From Proteiniphilum acetatigenes DSM 18083 (GTDB taxonomy: Bacteria; Bacteroidota; Bacteroidia; Bacteroidales; Dysgonomonadaceae), in assembly GCF_000380985.1 (NCBI RefSeq), contig NZ_KB905693.1:368770-432769 (forward strand): DNA of 64,000 nt, read 5' to 3'. The notes below the pieces were generated by a model. That model made no database searches. It was given only the letters and a program-made list of their open reading frames with translations, and was not told the origin of the DNA. Position numbers and translations under genes: made by a program. Below are positions 35,552 through 44,247 of this stretch, piece by piece. The first letter of the stretch is position 1. Each line of letters starts with the position of its first letter.

Positions 35552-36253
35552 ATGATTAAAAAAGTGATTTTTGAAAACCTCGGACGTATCCGTTATAAGG
35601 AAGCATGGGATTACCAGGAAAAGCTGTTCGAATCAGTAGTCCGGGAGAAATCGGAAAAGAAGGAGGAGAAAGAACAGTACCTCCTTTTTTGCGAACATGA
35701 GCATGTGTATACCCTCGGTAAGCATGGAGACAAACAAAACCTGCTTATCGCCAACCACGTTTGTAAAAGCAAGAATATCGATCTGCATACTATCGACCGG
35801 GGAGGGGATATCACCTATCACGGGCCGGGGCAGTTAGTTGTATATCCGATCATTGACCTGGAATCGTTCGGGATGGGAATAAAAAGTTATATATCCACAC
35901 TTGAGGATGCAGTGATAGATACACTGGAGTCTTACGGCATTAAAGGAGAGAAAGATGATAAGGCAATGGGGGTATGGATTGATGTGGCCGACCCGCCCAA
36001 AGCGAGGAAGATCTGTGCCATTGGTGTGCGGGCAAGCCGTTTCGTGACGATGCATGGTCTGGCCCTCAACGCCAATGCCGACCTTTCCTATTTTAATTAT
36101 ATCAATCCCTGCGGGTTCAGGGATCGTGGTGTGACCTCTATACAAAAGGAACTGGGGCATGAAGTCGACTTTGAAGAGGTCTCCGATCGGATGAAGGAAG
36201 CTTTTGTCAATCGCTTCGGAATGGAGTTATCCTACAGACTTAAACATTTTTAA
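35552..36253 (+). CDS. lipB: Octanoyltransferase
   Basis: 233 residues. It transfers octanoate from acyl carrier protein to lipoyl domains, the substrate for LipA encoded just upstream. The signature RGGDITYHGPGQLVVYPI is present, as is the catalytic Lys (KICAIGVRAS, about residue 153). The acyl-thioester Cys lies in NPCGFRDRGVTSI near residue 186. The N-terminal part carries a Lys/Glu-rich insertion (VREKSEKKEEKEQ) before the FCEHEHVYTLG motif. Confidence 0.96.
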   Translation: MIKKVIFENLGRIRYKEAWDYQEKLFESVVREKSEKKEEKEQYLLFCEHEHVYTLGKHGDKQNLLIANHVCKSKNIDLHTIDRGGDITYHGPGQLVVYPIIDLESFGMGIKSYISTLEDAVIDTLESYGIKGEKDDKAMGVWIDVADPPKARKICAIGVRASRFVTMHGLALNANADLSYFNYINPCGFRDRGVTSIQKELGHEVDFEEVSDRMKEAFVNRFGMELSYRLKHF

Positions 36254-36286
36254 CCCCTAAACTGTAAGAAACCTCTTTAACATTTC

Positions 36287-36294
36287 TAATTTTG
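36287..36294 (+). promoter_or_regulatory. Possible -7 element for the moxR-bat operon
   Basis: TAATTTTG, 39 bases before the moxR ATG. The -33 match upstream is poor. Confidence 0.4.
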
Positions 36295-36333
36295 TATGTC
36301 GAAAAAAAATCCACACTTCAATAATAAAAAAAT

Positions 36334-37329
36334 ATGAGCCAAGTTGTCGATATTAAGGAGCTAAACGAGAGAATAGAGCAAAAGAGCAGCTTCGTCCAGA
36401 CACTCGTTACCGGAATGAATCAGGTGATCGTGGGACAGAAACACTTAGTGGAGTCGCTGCTGATCGGATTATTATCAGACGGGCATATTCTGTTGGAAGG
36501 GGTGCCCGGGTTGGCAAAAACACTGGCTATCAAAACGCTGGCTCAACTGATCGATGCGAATTACAGCCGTATTCAGTTTACTCCTGACTTGTTGCCTGCC
36601 GACGTGATCGGAACCATGATCTACAGCCAACGCAATGAGGAGTTCCAGGTGAAGCACGGCCCCATCTTTGCGAATTTCGTGCTGGCCGATGAAATAAACC
36701 GTGCCCCCGCCAAAGTGCAGAGTGCGCTGCTTGAAGCCATGCAGGAGCGTCATGTTACCATTGGTGAACAGACCTATCCATTGCCTAATCCTTTCCTGGT
36801 GATGGCCACGCAGAATCCTATCGAACAGGAGGGGACCTATCCGCTGCCGGAAGCACAGGTAGACCGTTTTATGCTGAAGGTGGTCATTTCTTACCCTTCG
36901 AAAGAGGAGGAGAAGCAGATCATCCGGCAGAATATTTTCGAGCCGGTTGCCATCGATAAAGCAGTTATCTCTACTGAAGCCATCTTAGAGGCGCGGAAAG
37001 TGGTGAGGGAAGTGTATATCGATGAAAAGATCAGTAAGTATATTGTAGATATTGTATTTGCCTCTCGTTTCCCCGACCAGTTCGGCATGGCAAACCTGAA
37101 AGAGATGATCGGGTTTGGGGCATCACCCCGTGCTTCCATCAACCTGGCATTGGCAGCTCGTGCTTTCGCATTTATCAAACGCCGCGGCTATGTGATCCCT
37201 GAAGATATCCGTGCCGTGTGCCATGATGTGCTTCGCCATCGTATCGGTCTCACCTATGAGGCGGAAGCCAATAATATGACCTCCGAGGAGATTGTCAGTG
37301 AAATTCTGAACAGGGTAGAGGTGCCGTAA
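36334..37329 (+). CDS. moxR: MoxR-family AAA+ ATPase
   Basis: 331 residues. Walker A GVPGLAKT is at 56-63 and Walker B LADEINRAP includes Asp119/Glu120; sensor-type motif MATQNPIEQEGTYPLPEAQ. MoxR ATPases act as chaperones for von Willebrand-domain partners. It leads the operon DUF58, membrane protein, batA, batB, batC, batD, batE, the Bacteroidota arrangement linked with aerotolerance and envelope stress. The DUF58 gene begins 24 bases downstream. Confidence 0.95.
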   Translation: MSQVVDIKELNERIEQKSSFVQTLVTGMNQVIVGQKHLVESLLIGLLSDGHILLEGVPGLAKTLAIKTLAQLIDANYSRIQFTPDLLPADVIGTMIYSQRNEEFQVKHGPIFANFVLADEINRAPAKVQSALLEAMQERHVTIGEQTYPLPNPFLVMATQNPIEQEGTYPLPEAQVDRFMLKVVISYPSKEEEKQIIRQNIFEPVAIDKAVISTEAILEARKVVREVYIDEKISKYIVDIVFASRFPDQFGMANLKEMIGFGASPRASINLALAARAFAFIKRRGYVIPEDIRAVCHDVLRHRIGLTYEAEANNMTSEEIVSEILNRVEVP

Positions 37330-37353
37330 GAGGAGACAAAAGGCAGGAGATAA

Positions 37354-38223
37354 ATGGAGACAACCGAACTACTTAAAAAAGTACGACATATAGAGATCAA
37401 GGCACGGGGCCTTTCGCGGAATATCTTCGCGGGAGAGTATCACTCTGCGTTCAAGGGACGTGGTATGGCTTTCTCTGAGGTTCGGGAGTACCAGTATGGG
37501 GACGATATGCGTGATATCGACTGGAATGTAACGGCACGTTACAACCGACCCTATATCAAGATATTCGAGGAAGAACGTGAACTTACCGTGATGTTGCTGA
37601 TCGATGTGTCGGAGAGTCTGGGGTTTGGTTCCCAGTCGCTGCTGAAGCGGGATATGGTGGCTGAAATCGCAGCTACACTGGCATTCTCGGCTATCCAGAA
37701 TAATGATAAGATCGGTGTGATTTTCTTTACCGACAAAGTAGAAAAGTTCATTCCCCCCAAAAAGGGAAGAAAACATATCCTTTACATTATTCGTGAAATA
37801 CTGGGCTTTAGGCCGGAAAGCAACGGTACAGACCTGAACGTGACGCTCCGGTATATGACCAACGCTATCAAGAAGCGGTGTACCGCCTTCCTGATATCTG
37901 ATTTTATTGATGCCGGCGATTATAAACAAGCGCTTCGGATCGCTGCCAAAAAGCATGATGTGGCGGCTATCCAGGTGTATGACAAACTGAGTACGGAACT
38001 TTATCCGGTCGGCCTGATGAAAGTAAGGGATCCGGAAACGGGAGAGGAACGATGGATCAACACCTCCTCCAAAAAAGTAAGAGATCGCTATCGCTCATGG
38101 TGGAACGACTTGCAGATGGCGATGAATAACGCTTTCCGCCAGAGTGGCGTAGACAGCGTGTCGGTCTCTACCGAAAGCGATTATGTGAAATTGTTACTGC
38201 AACTATTTAAACAGAGAAAGTAA
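37354..38223 (+). CDS. DUF58 domain protein of the Bat operon
   Basis: 289 residues, soluble. The DUF58 signature is VREYQYGDDMRDIDWNVTAR, followed by a von Willebrand A-like fold (LTVMLLIDVSESLGF) with Asp-x-Ser-x-Ser of a metal site. DUF58 proteins are constant partners of MoxR. It ends 2 bases before the start of the following membrane protein gene. Confidence 0.93.
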   Translation: METTELLKKVRHIEIKARGLSRNIFAGEYHSAFKGRGMAFSEVREYQYGDDMRDIDWNVTARYNRPYIKIFEEERELTVMLLIDVSESLGFGSQSLLKRDMVAEIAATLAFSAIQNNDKIGVIFFTDKVEKFIPPKKGRKHILYIIREILGFRPESNGTDLNVTLRYMTNAIKKRCTAFLISDFIDAGDYKQALRIAAKKHDVAAIQVYDKLSTELYPVGLMKVRDPETGEERWINTSSKKVRDRYRSWWNDLQMAMNNAFRQSGVDSVSVSTESDYVKLLLQLFKQRK

Positions 38224-38225
38224 CT

Positions 38226-39314
38226 TTGAGACGGAAAAAACTACATATCATCTTAATCCATAGGGCAGCCACGGTTGCTCTATGCCTTATATTCGTCGCT
38301 CCCCTCGCTGCACAGAAGGCTTCGGTGCAGGCGACGGTGCAACCTACTGAAATTATGATCGGCGAACAGGCACTGATCAATCTGAAAGTGATTACCCCGA
38401 AAGATAAGGTCATCCATTTTCCGGTGTATGAAAAGGAGATAGTCCCCGGTATTGAAGTAATTGCCATGCTACCGCCCGATACGCTTATCGAGAACAATGT
38501 GATGACACTTAACTTTAAGTATGTGATCACATCGTTCGATTCAACTTTATATCATGTGCCCCATATTCCGATTTTCGACGGAACGGATACTATTTACTCC
38601 AACTCATTCGGATTGAAGGTTACTTCTCCGGAACTCACCGATTCCACATTGGCTTATCTTGAAAAGATCAACAAGGGTGAGACCGATTCTATCGATTTCG
38701 AGCAATTGCAACTTAACGATATAAAATCGGTACGGAAAGCTCCTTTCGTATGGACGGATTATCTGTGGATACTATGGATTGTATTGGGTGTGATACTGAT
38801 ACTTGGTCTGATTGGTTTTATTATCTACCTTGTACTGAAGAAAAAGAAGAAAGGTTATTTCTTTAAACCACCGGAAGTGCTGCCGGCACATGTGCGTGCG
38901 CTCAATGAACTGGATAAACTCAAAGCCGAGAAAATATGGCAACAGGGTAGAGAGAAAGATTTTTACAGCAGGTTGACCGATGTTCTCCGTATCTATATCT
39001 ATGAACGCGAGGGAATCAATGCAATGGAGATGACCTCGGGAGAGATACTGAATGAGATCCGGAAAGCGACGGATGTAGAATCGGTATATGAGAACCTAAA
39101 GCAGATATTATCGACTTCCGACCTTGTGAAATTTGCAAAATACAAACCCTATCCTGATGAAAACGATTTGAGTTTAGTAAATGCTTATTTCTTTGTGAAC
39201 CAGACCAGGGAACCTGATCCTGTTGTAAAAGAAGAGGAGCCTGAAATGGAACGGGAGACGAGAAGAATGGGAGATGGGAAGAACCAGGAGAATAGTAATA
39301 AAAAAAGTAAGTAA
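38226..39314 (+). CDS. Bat-operon membrane protein of unknown function
   Basis: 362 residues from a TTG start two bases after the DUF58 stop; this start gives a good signal peptide (IILIHRAATVALCLIFVAPL, then AAQ). The periplasmic part resembles a small beta-sandwich (TVQPTEIMIGEQALINLKVI). One membrane helix lies at about 178-203 (WILWIVLGVILILGLIGFII), followed by a basic cytoplasmic region with a DUF4381-like helical layout (VLPAHVRALNELDKLKAEKI). The C-terminal tail (MERETRRMGDGKNQENSNK) is encoded by a purine-rich repeat-like tract and is probably disordered. It resembles the C-terminal half of BatD in layout. Confidence 0.75.
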   Translation: MRRKKLHIILIHRAATVALCLIFVAPLAAQKASVQATVQPTEIMIGEQALINLKVITPKDKVIHFPVYEKEIVPGIEVIAMLPPDTLIENNVMTLNFKYVITSFDSTLYHVPHIPIFDGTDTIYSNSFGLKVTSPELTDSTLAYLEKINKGETDSIDFEQLQLNDIKSVRKAPFVWTDYLWILWIVLGVILILGLIGFIIYLVLKKKKKGYFFKPPEVLPAHVRALNELDKLKAEKIWQQGREKDFYSRLTDVLRIYIYEREGINAMEMTSGEILNEIRKATDVESVYENLKQILSTSDLVKFAKYKPYPDENDLSLVNAYFFVNQTREPDPVVKEEEPEMERETRRMGDGKNQENSNKKSK

Positions 39315-39316
39315 GA

Positions 39317-40300
39317 ATGGAATTTCTGCATCCTGAATATCTATATCTGTTGCTGCTGATTATCCCGCTGATCGTGTGGTATGTGCTGCGCCTGTCGAAG
39401 ACACAGGCTTCATTCAAATTGGCTTCAACAAGCGCTTTTGGTGGAATGAAATCGGATCTCAGGGTCTATATGCGGCATCTTCCGTTTGCATTGCGGATGA
39501 TCTCCATTGCACTGATCATCGTGGTGATAGCCCGTCCCCAATCGGTTAACAGTTGGGAAGAAACCGAGACACAAGGTATAGATATTGTGATGGCGCTCGA
39601 TGTGTCGGGTTCCATGCTTGCGCAGGATTTGCAGCCCGATCGCTTGCAGGCAGCAAAGAAGGTAGCAGCTGAATTTATTACCGACCGTCCCAATGACAAT
39701 ATAGGATTAGTGATCTTTGCCGGCGAAAGTTTTACGCAATGCCCGCTTACTACCGATCATAAAGTATTATTGAACCTGCTCAACGAGATAGAGTTCGGAA
39801 TGATAGAGGATGGTACGGCTATCGGACTAGGATTGGCTACTTCGGTGAACAGGCTGAAAGATAGCGGATCGGAGTCGCGCGTGGTGATCCTGCTTACCGA
39901 TGGAACCAATAACAGTGGCCAGATCGCTCCGCTTACTGCTGCCGACCTGGCGCGTTCCTATGGTATTCGCGTTTATACAGTGGGTGTGGGAACCAAAGGG
40001 ATGGCTCCCACACCTGTGAATACGCCATACGGAATCAGGATGCAGAATATGCAGGTGGACATCGACGAGAAGACACTGACTGAAATTGCCGCGATGACCG
40101 GGGGGCAATATTTCCGTGCGCAGGATACCGAAGGGCTCCGTCAGGTATATGATGAGATCGACGAGATGGAGAAGTACCTGATCAGTGTGCAGAATGTGAC
40201 GCGCCGTAAGGAATTATTCCTCCCTTTCGCACTGGCTGCCTTGGGATTGATACTGTTGGAGTTGTTATTACGAAGGACGTGGTTGAGGAGCGTACCTTAA
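39317..40300 (+). CDS. batA: BatA: membrane-anchored von Willebrand factor A protein
   Basis: 327 residues. Two N-terminal helices (YLYLLLLIIPLIVWYVLRL and ALRMISIALIIVVIARP) precede a VWA domain with the metal-ion site DVSGSM (IVMALDVSGSMLAQDL) and TDGTNNSGQIAP. A C-terminal helix (LPFALAALGLILLELLL) anchors the other end. The VWA domain is expected in the periplasm, where it may bind partner proteins under MoxR/DUF58 control. batB follows after 15 bases. Confidence 0.93.
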   Translation: MEFLHPEYLYLLLLIIPLIVWYVLRLSKTQASFKLASTSAFGGMKSDLRVYMRHLPFALRMISIALIIVVIARPQSVNSWEETETQGIDIVMALDVSGSMLAQDLQPDRLQAAKKVAAEFITDRPNDNIGLVIFAGESFTQCPLTTDHKVLLNLLNEIEFGMIEDGTAIGLGLATSVNRLKDSGSESRVVILLTDGTNNSGQIAPLTAADLARSYGIRVYTVGVGTKGMAPTPVNTPYGIRMQNMQVDIDEKTLTEIAAMTGGQYFRAQDTEGLRQVYDEIDEMEKYLISVQNVTRRKELFLPFALAALGLILLELLLRRTWLRSVP

Positions 40301-40315
40301 TAAAATGCGATAGAT

Positions 40316-41338
40316 ATGTTTAGATTCGGAAATCCGGAATATTTATGGTTGTTCTTCGCCCTGCCCCTGTTGCTGGCGATATACATCTATCTGAACATCA
40401 GGAAGCGTAAGGATGTCCAAAAGCTGGGTAATCTTTCCACGCTTAAGATGATGATGCCTGAACTATCACTGAAACGTTCCTACCTGAAATTCTGGCTTAT
40501 CTTCGCAACATTGTGTGTCGGCATCTTTATGATTGCCCGCCCGCAATTCGGTACAAAGGTGGAGACGGTTGAGAAAGAAGGGATTGAACTGGTGATTGCC
40601 ATTGACGTATCCAATTCGATGCTGGCTGAAGATGTGTCGCCCAACAGACTGGCACGTGCCAAGCAGATACTGTCGAGATTGATTGACCTGCGCAGGAATG
40701 ATAAGGTGGCACTGATCGTATTTGCAGGAGAGGCGTATGTACAAATGCCGCTGACGTCCGACACCCAGTCGGCAAAGATTTTCCTCAACACCATCGACCC
40801 GAGTCTTGTCCCGGTACAGGGTACAGCGATAGGACAGGCGATCAGCCTGGGGATGAGTTGTTTCTCGGGTGATCAGGAGATGAGTAAGGCCATGGTGATT
40901 ATTACCGATGGTGAAGATCACGGCGGCAGTGCTGTGGAGATCGCTGCGGAAGCGGCCAAGGCAGGTGTGATGATCAATCTGGTGGGGATTGGTTCTCCCG
41001 ACGGTTCGCCGATACCTGCTACTGAGTATGGGAGCAACTTTATGACCGATTCCGAAGGAAATGTAGTGGTTTCCCGCCTCAATGAGGAAATGGCGATGGA
41101 GATGGCGCAGAGCGGAGGAGGGTTTTATGTTCGTGCAGATAACTCGAACAGCGCTGTTCGCGCACTGGAAACACAGCTTGATGAGCTGGAAACAGGTAAA
41201 ACTACCAGCCTCACCTATTCGGAGTATGATGAGAAATTTTCGGTACTCGCATGGATACTGTTAGTGATCCTGTTGCTGGAAATACTTGTATATGACAAGA
41301 AAAATCCACTGTTCAGGAATGTGAGGGTGTTTGAATAA
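40316..41338 (+). CDS. batB: BatB: membrane-anchored von Willebrand factor A protein
   Basis: 340 residues, paralogue of BatA: two N-terminal helices (YLWLFFALPLLLAIYIYLNI; FWLIFATLCVGIFMIARPQF), a VWA domain with DVSNSM (VIAIDVSNSMLAEDVSPNRL) and TDGEDHGGSA, and a C-terminal helix (FSVLAWILLVILLLEILVYD). Its C-terminus ends GKTTSLTYSEYDEKF, the helix, then a short basic tail. It is followed by 137 bases of repeat-filled spacer before batC. Confidence 0.93.
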   Translation: MFRFGNPEYLWLFFALPLLLAIYIYLNIRKRKDVQKLGNLSTLKMMMPELSLKRSYLKFWLIFATLCVGIFMIARPQFGTKVETVEKEGIELVIAIDVSNSMLAEDVSPNRLARAKQILSRLIDLRRNDKVALIVFAGEAYVQMPLTSDTQSAKIFLNTIDPSLVPVQGTAIGQAISLGMSCFSGDQEMSKAMVIITDGEDHGGSAVEIAAEAAKAGVMINLVGIGSPDGSPIPATEYGSNFMTDSEGNVVVSRLNEEMAMEMAQSGGGFYVRADNSNSAVRALETQLDELETGKTTSLTYSEYDEKFSVLAWILLVILLLEILVYDKKNPLFRNVRVFE

Positions 41339-41460
41339 AGTGGAACGGTGGAAAAGTGGAAAGGTTTGGGTAGTAATTTGAAGACCGAGAGACAGGGGCG
41401 AAAACGTTGACGTGATGATAAATTAATTAATTGGTAATTAGCAATTAGTAATTTTTAGTT
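41339..41460. repeat. Intergenic repeats between batB and batC
   Basis: gtggaacggtggaaaagtggaaagg units are followed by the 60-bp block at 41396-41455, which matches 27661-27722 (gaaaacgttgacgtga and aattaattggtaatta units). Confidence 0.7.
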
Positions 41461-41475
41461 TACAAAAAAAATCAA

Positions 41476-42207
41476 ATGAAAGTATTCATTATAAGATATA
41501 TCCTGTTTTTTCTGGTGGGGATGATGCTGCCTGTAGCTGTCTCCGCACAAAAAGATGTCCGGAAGAACATCCGCAAAGGGAATAAGGAGTACCGGCAGGA
41601 AAAATTCTCCGATGCGGTCAAATTCTACGAAAATGCGGTAGAAGAAAATGCTGCATCCAAAGAAGCGAATTTTAACCTGGGGAATGCTCTTTACCGGCAG
41701 AAAGAGTGGGATCAGGCTATTGAGAAGTACAATCATTATATCTCATTAGAACAGGAAAAACCGGAGGAAGCCTCTGCTGCATGGCACAATATAGGGAATG
41801 CGATGCTACAAAAGAAAGAGTTGCAAGGTTCGATGGAGGCCTATAAAATGGCATTACGGTTGAATCCACAGGATGATGAAGCCCGGTATAACCTGGCGGT
41901 AGTACAGAAGATGATTCAGGACGAGGAGGATCAGGGCGGCGGGGACCAGGATCAGCAGGAAGATCAGCAGGAGCAACAACAAGAACAGCAACAGCAGGAA
42001 CAACAGCCGCAGCAGAATGAACAGGATAGGGAACAACGCGCAGAACAACCCGACCAGCCTGAGCAGATGTCACGTGACAATGCCCGACAATTGCTCCAGG
42101 CAATAGAACAGGATGAAAGAGAGACCCAGGAGAAGGTACAACAGATAAGGGCTAAGGAAAGAGAGGAACAAGCTGAAAATAACAGAAGGAACAATAAGAA
42201 TTGGTGA
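41476..42207 (+). CDS. batC: BatC: exported tetratricopeptide-repeat protein
   Basis: 243 residues. Signal peptide MKVFIIRYILFFLVGMMLPV, then AVSAQ. Three TPR units follow (GNKEYRQEKFSDAVKFYENA; EANFNLGNALYRQKEWDQAI; AWHNIGNAMLQKKELQGSME). The C-terminal third is a Gln/Glu-rich low-complexity segment (QQEQQQEQQQQEQQPQQNEQ) and a charged coil. It is a periplasmic scaffold for the Bat complex by analogy with Leptospira and Bacteroides Bat proteins. Confidence 0.88.
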   Translation: MKVFIIRYILFFLVGMMLPVAVSAQKDVRKNIRKGNKEYRQEKFSDAVKFYENAVEENAASKEANFNLGNALYRQKEWDQAIEKYNHYISLEQEKPEEASAAWHNIGNAMLQKKELQGSMEAYKMALRLNPQDDEARYNLAVVQKMIQDEEDQGGGDQDQQEDQQEQQQEQQQQEQQPQQNEQDREQRAEQPDQPEQMSRDNARQLLQAIEQDERETQEKVQQIRAKEREEQAENNRRNNKNW

Positions 42208-42229
42208 TTCTTTTAGAGCCAAGAATCAA

Positions 42230-42330
42230 GAACCAGGACTATTGTAAATGGAAAGTGAAAAATTTATTCTTGGACTTCTTAACTTCTGACTTCTCATTTC
42301 TCAATTCCAAGTTCTCATTTCTAAGGAATA
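42230..42330. repeat. Pyrimidine-rich intergenic tract before batD
   Basis: acttcttaacttctgacttctcatttc and ccaagttctcatttct units, the same family as 21781-21855 and 45319-45360. Confidence 0.6.
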
Positions 42331-42341
42331 AAATAACTCGT

Positions 42342-44183
42342 ATGAGACACAGATATATACATATTCTTCTTTTCGCTGTGTTGCTTACCGGTGGCGGCAA
42401 GGCATTTGGACAGGTAACATTCAAGGCTTCTGCACCGGCGGCGGTGGTTGAGGGGGAACAGTTCAGGCTGAGTTTCATCTTGACGAATAATGTGGGGAAG
42501 GATCTTCGTATACCCGATCTTCCCGATTTCGATATTCTATTTGGCCCCACCACAACCACCAGCTCCAGCCAGCAGATAATAAACGGAAAAACCTCTTCCG
42601 AAAGTTCCGTTACCTATACTTATATCCTGATGGCGAAAAAAACGGGGAAATTTACCATTCCTCCTGCCTTTATCAAGGTGGACGGGAGTAATTACGAATC
42701 CAATTCCCTGCAAATAGAAGTGCTTCCTCCTGACGAGTCATCATCGCAGGGAGCTGCTCCGGGCAGCAACAGGAGTGGAGATCGTTCTTCCGGTGCAGGG
42801 ACGGCCACTGTTTCAGCTAATGACGCCTTTATCAGGGCCATTGTTTCTAAGAACGATCCCTATGAGCAGGAGGGGTTTACCGTTACATTCCGACTTTATA
42901 CCACATTGAACGTAGTCAATTTCGGAAAGATACAGTTCCCCGAATTCGAGGGTTTTATGGTGGAAGAGGTCGAGCTTCCGTCGAACCAGCAATTACAGTT
43001 GGAGAGATACAACGGAAGGAATTATTTCACGGCGGATCTTCGTAAGACATTGCTGTTCCCTCAACGGTCGGGACAGATATCCATTCCCCGCGGGAGCCTG
43101 GAGATGGTCTTTTCAGTCCCGTCGGGGAGGAGAGTCTCCACCTTCTTCGGTACCCAGGAGGTGATGGTGGATGTGAAAAAAGAGTTGGTTACAAATCCTT
43201 TATCGATCAACGTAAAACCTCTTCCTGCAAACCGGCCTTCCAGTTACGCCAATGCGGTAGGTGCCTTCACATTGAAATCCGGCATCAATTCCACGGAAGT
43301 AAAGGCCAATGAAGCGATCACCGTGACATTGGAGATATCGGGTACAGGAAATATGAAACTGATCCGGAATCCCGGAATAGAGTTTCCAAACAATTTCGAA
43401 GTATATGATCCTACGGTCACGAACTCATTGAATGTAACTACTAACGGGTTGACCGGGATCAGAAAGATAGAATATATGGCTATCCCGCGTTATGAAGGAT
43501 CCTATACTATACCGGCCGTAGAATTTACCTATTTTGATCCAACGAAGAACAGGTATGAAACACTGTCCATGCCTGAGCAGAAGCTGCAGATAGCGAAAGG
43601 GGATCCGGGCAGCAGTGCGGTAAGCACCTTTGTAAACCGTCAGGATGTGAGGGTAGAGCAGGATATACGTTTCCTGAAGACAGGTGAACCGGCTTATCTT
43701 TCTGCAACCACCTTTTTGGTAGGCTCGTTGAACTACTGGTTATGGTACTTGATTCCGCTACTTATATTGATTGTGTTATATATAATTAACCGGAAGCAGG
43801 CGCGGGAAAATGCCAATGTAGCGTTGATGCGTACCCGGAAAGCGAATAAGACGGCTATCAAGAGATTAAAAACAGCGAACAAATATCTCAAAGAGCAGGA
43901 TAAGGAGCACTTCTATAATGAAGTACTCCGTGCTATCTGGGGATATTTCAGCGATAAGCTTTCCATACCGTTGGCACGCCTTTCAAGAAACAATATCGAA
44001 GAAGAACTGTCGCGAAAAGGTATCAGTGAACAGTTGGCAGGCAGGTTTATTGAAATCCTGAATACCTGCGAATTTGCACGATATGCCCCTGCCGAAAGTA
44101 ATGCTGAGATGGATCGGATTTATAACGACACGATGAAGGCGATCGAAGAGATGGAAAACAGACTACGGAAAGTGAAAAGGTGA
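42342..44183 (+). CDS. batD: BatD: oxygen-tolerance membrane protein
   Basis: 613 residues from the ATG at 42342, chosen because AAGGAATAAAA precedes it and a signal peptide follows (MRHRYIHILLFAVLLTGGGK...FGQ). The longer frame from 42201 translates the intergenic repeat. The large periplasmic part is a series of beta domains (VVEGEQFRLSFILTNNVGKD; FTVTFRLYTTLNVVNFGKIQ; VTLEISGTGNMKLIRNPG). One helix at about 505-525 (YWLWYLIPLLILIVLYIINR) precedes a cytoplasmic helical tail (DKEHFYNEVLRAIWGYFSDK). The family is the BatD oxygen-tolerance proteins. Confidence 0.92.
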   Translation: MRHRYIHILLFAVLLTGGGKAFGQVTFKASAPAAVVEGEQFRLSFILTNNVGKDLRIPDLPDFDILFGPTTTTSSSQQIINGKTSSESSVTYTYILMAKKTGKFTIPPAFIKVDGSNYESNSLQIEVLPPDESSSQGAAPGSNRSGDRSSGAGTATVSANDAFIRAIVSKNDPYEQEGFTVTFRLYTTLNVVNFGKIQFPEFEGFMVEEVELPSNQQLQLERYNGRNYFTADLRKTLLFPQRSGQISIPRGSLEMVFSVPSGRRVSTFFGTQEVMVDVKKELVTNPLSINVKPLPANRPSSYANAVGAFTLKSGINSTEVKANEAITVTLEISGTGNMKLIRNPGIEFPNNFEVYDPTVTNSLNVTTNGLTGIRKIEYMAIPRYEGSYTIPAVEFTYFDPTKNRYETLSMPEQKLQIAKGDPGSSAVSTFVNRQDVRVEQDIRFLKTGEPAYLSATTFLVGSLNYWLWYLIPLLILIVLYIINRKQARENANVALMRTRKANKTAIKRLKTANKYLKEQDKEHFYNEVLRAIWGYFSDKLSIPLARLSRNNIEEELSRKGISEQLAGRFIEILNTCEFARYAPAESNAEMDRIYNDTMKAIEEMENRLRKVKR

Positions 44184-44247
44184 TTAGGTGGAACGGTGGT
44201 TAGGGAATATCCCAAATCTGAAATCCAATATCCCAAATTCTAGAAAT

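Noticed and set aside
42201..42341. N-terminal extension of batD
   Set aside because: It translates the actttcttaactt-type repeat; the ATG at 42342 has an AAGGA site and begins a signal peptide.
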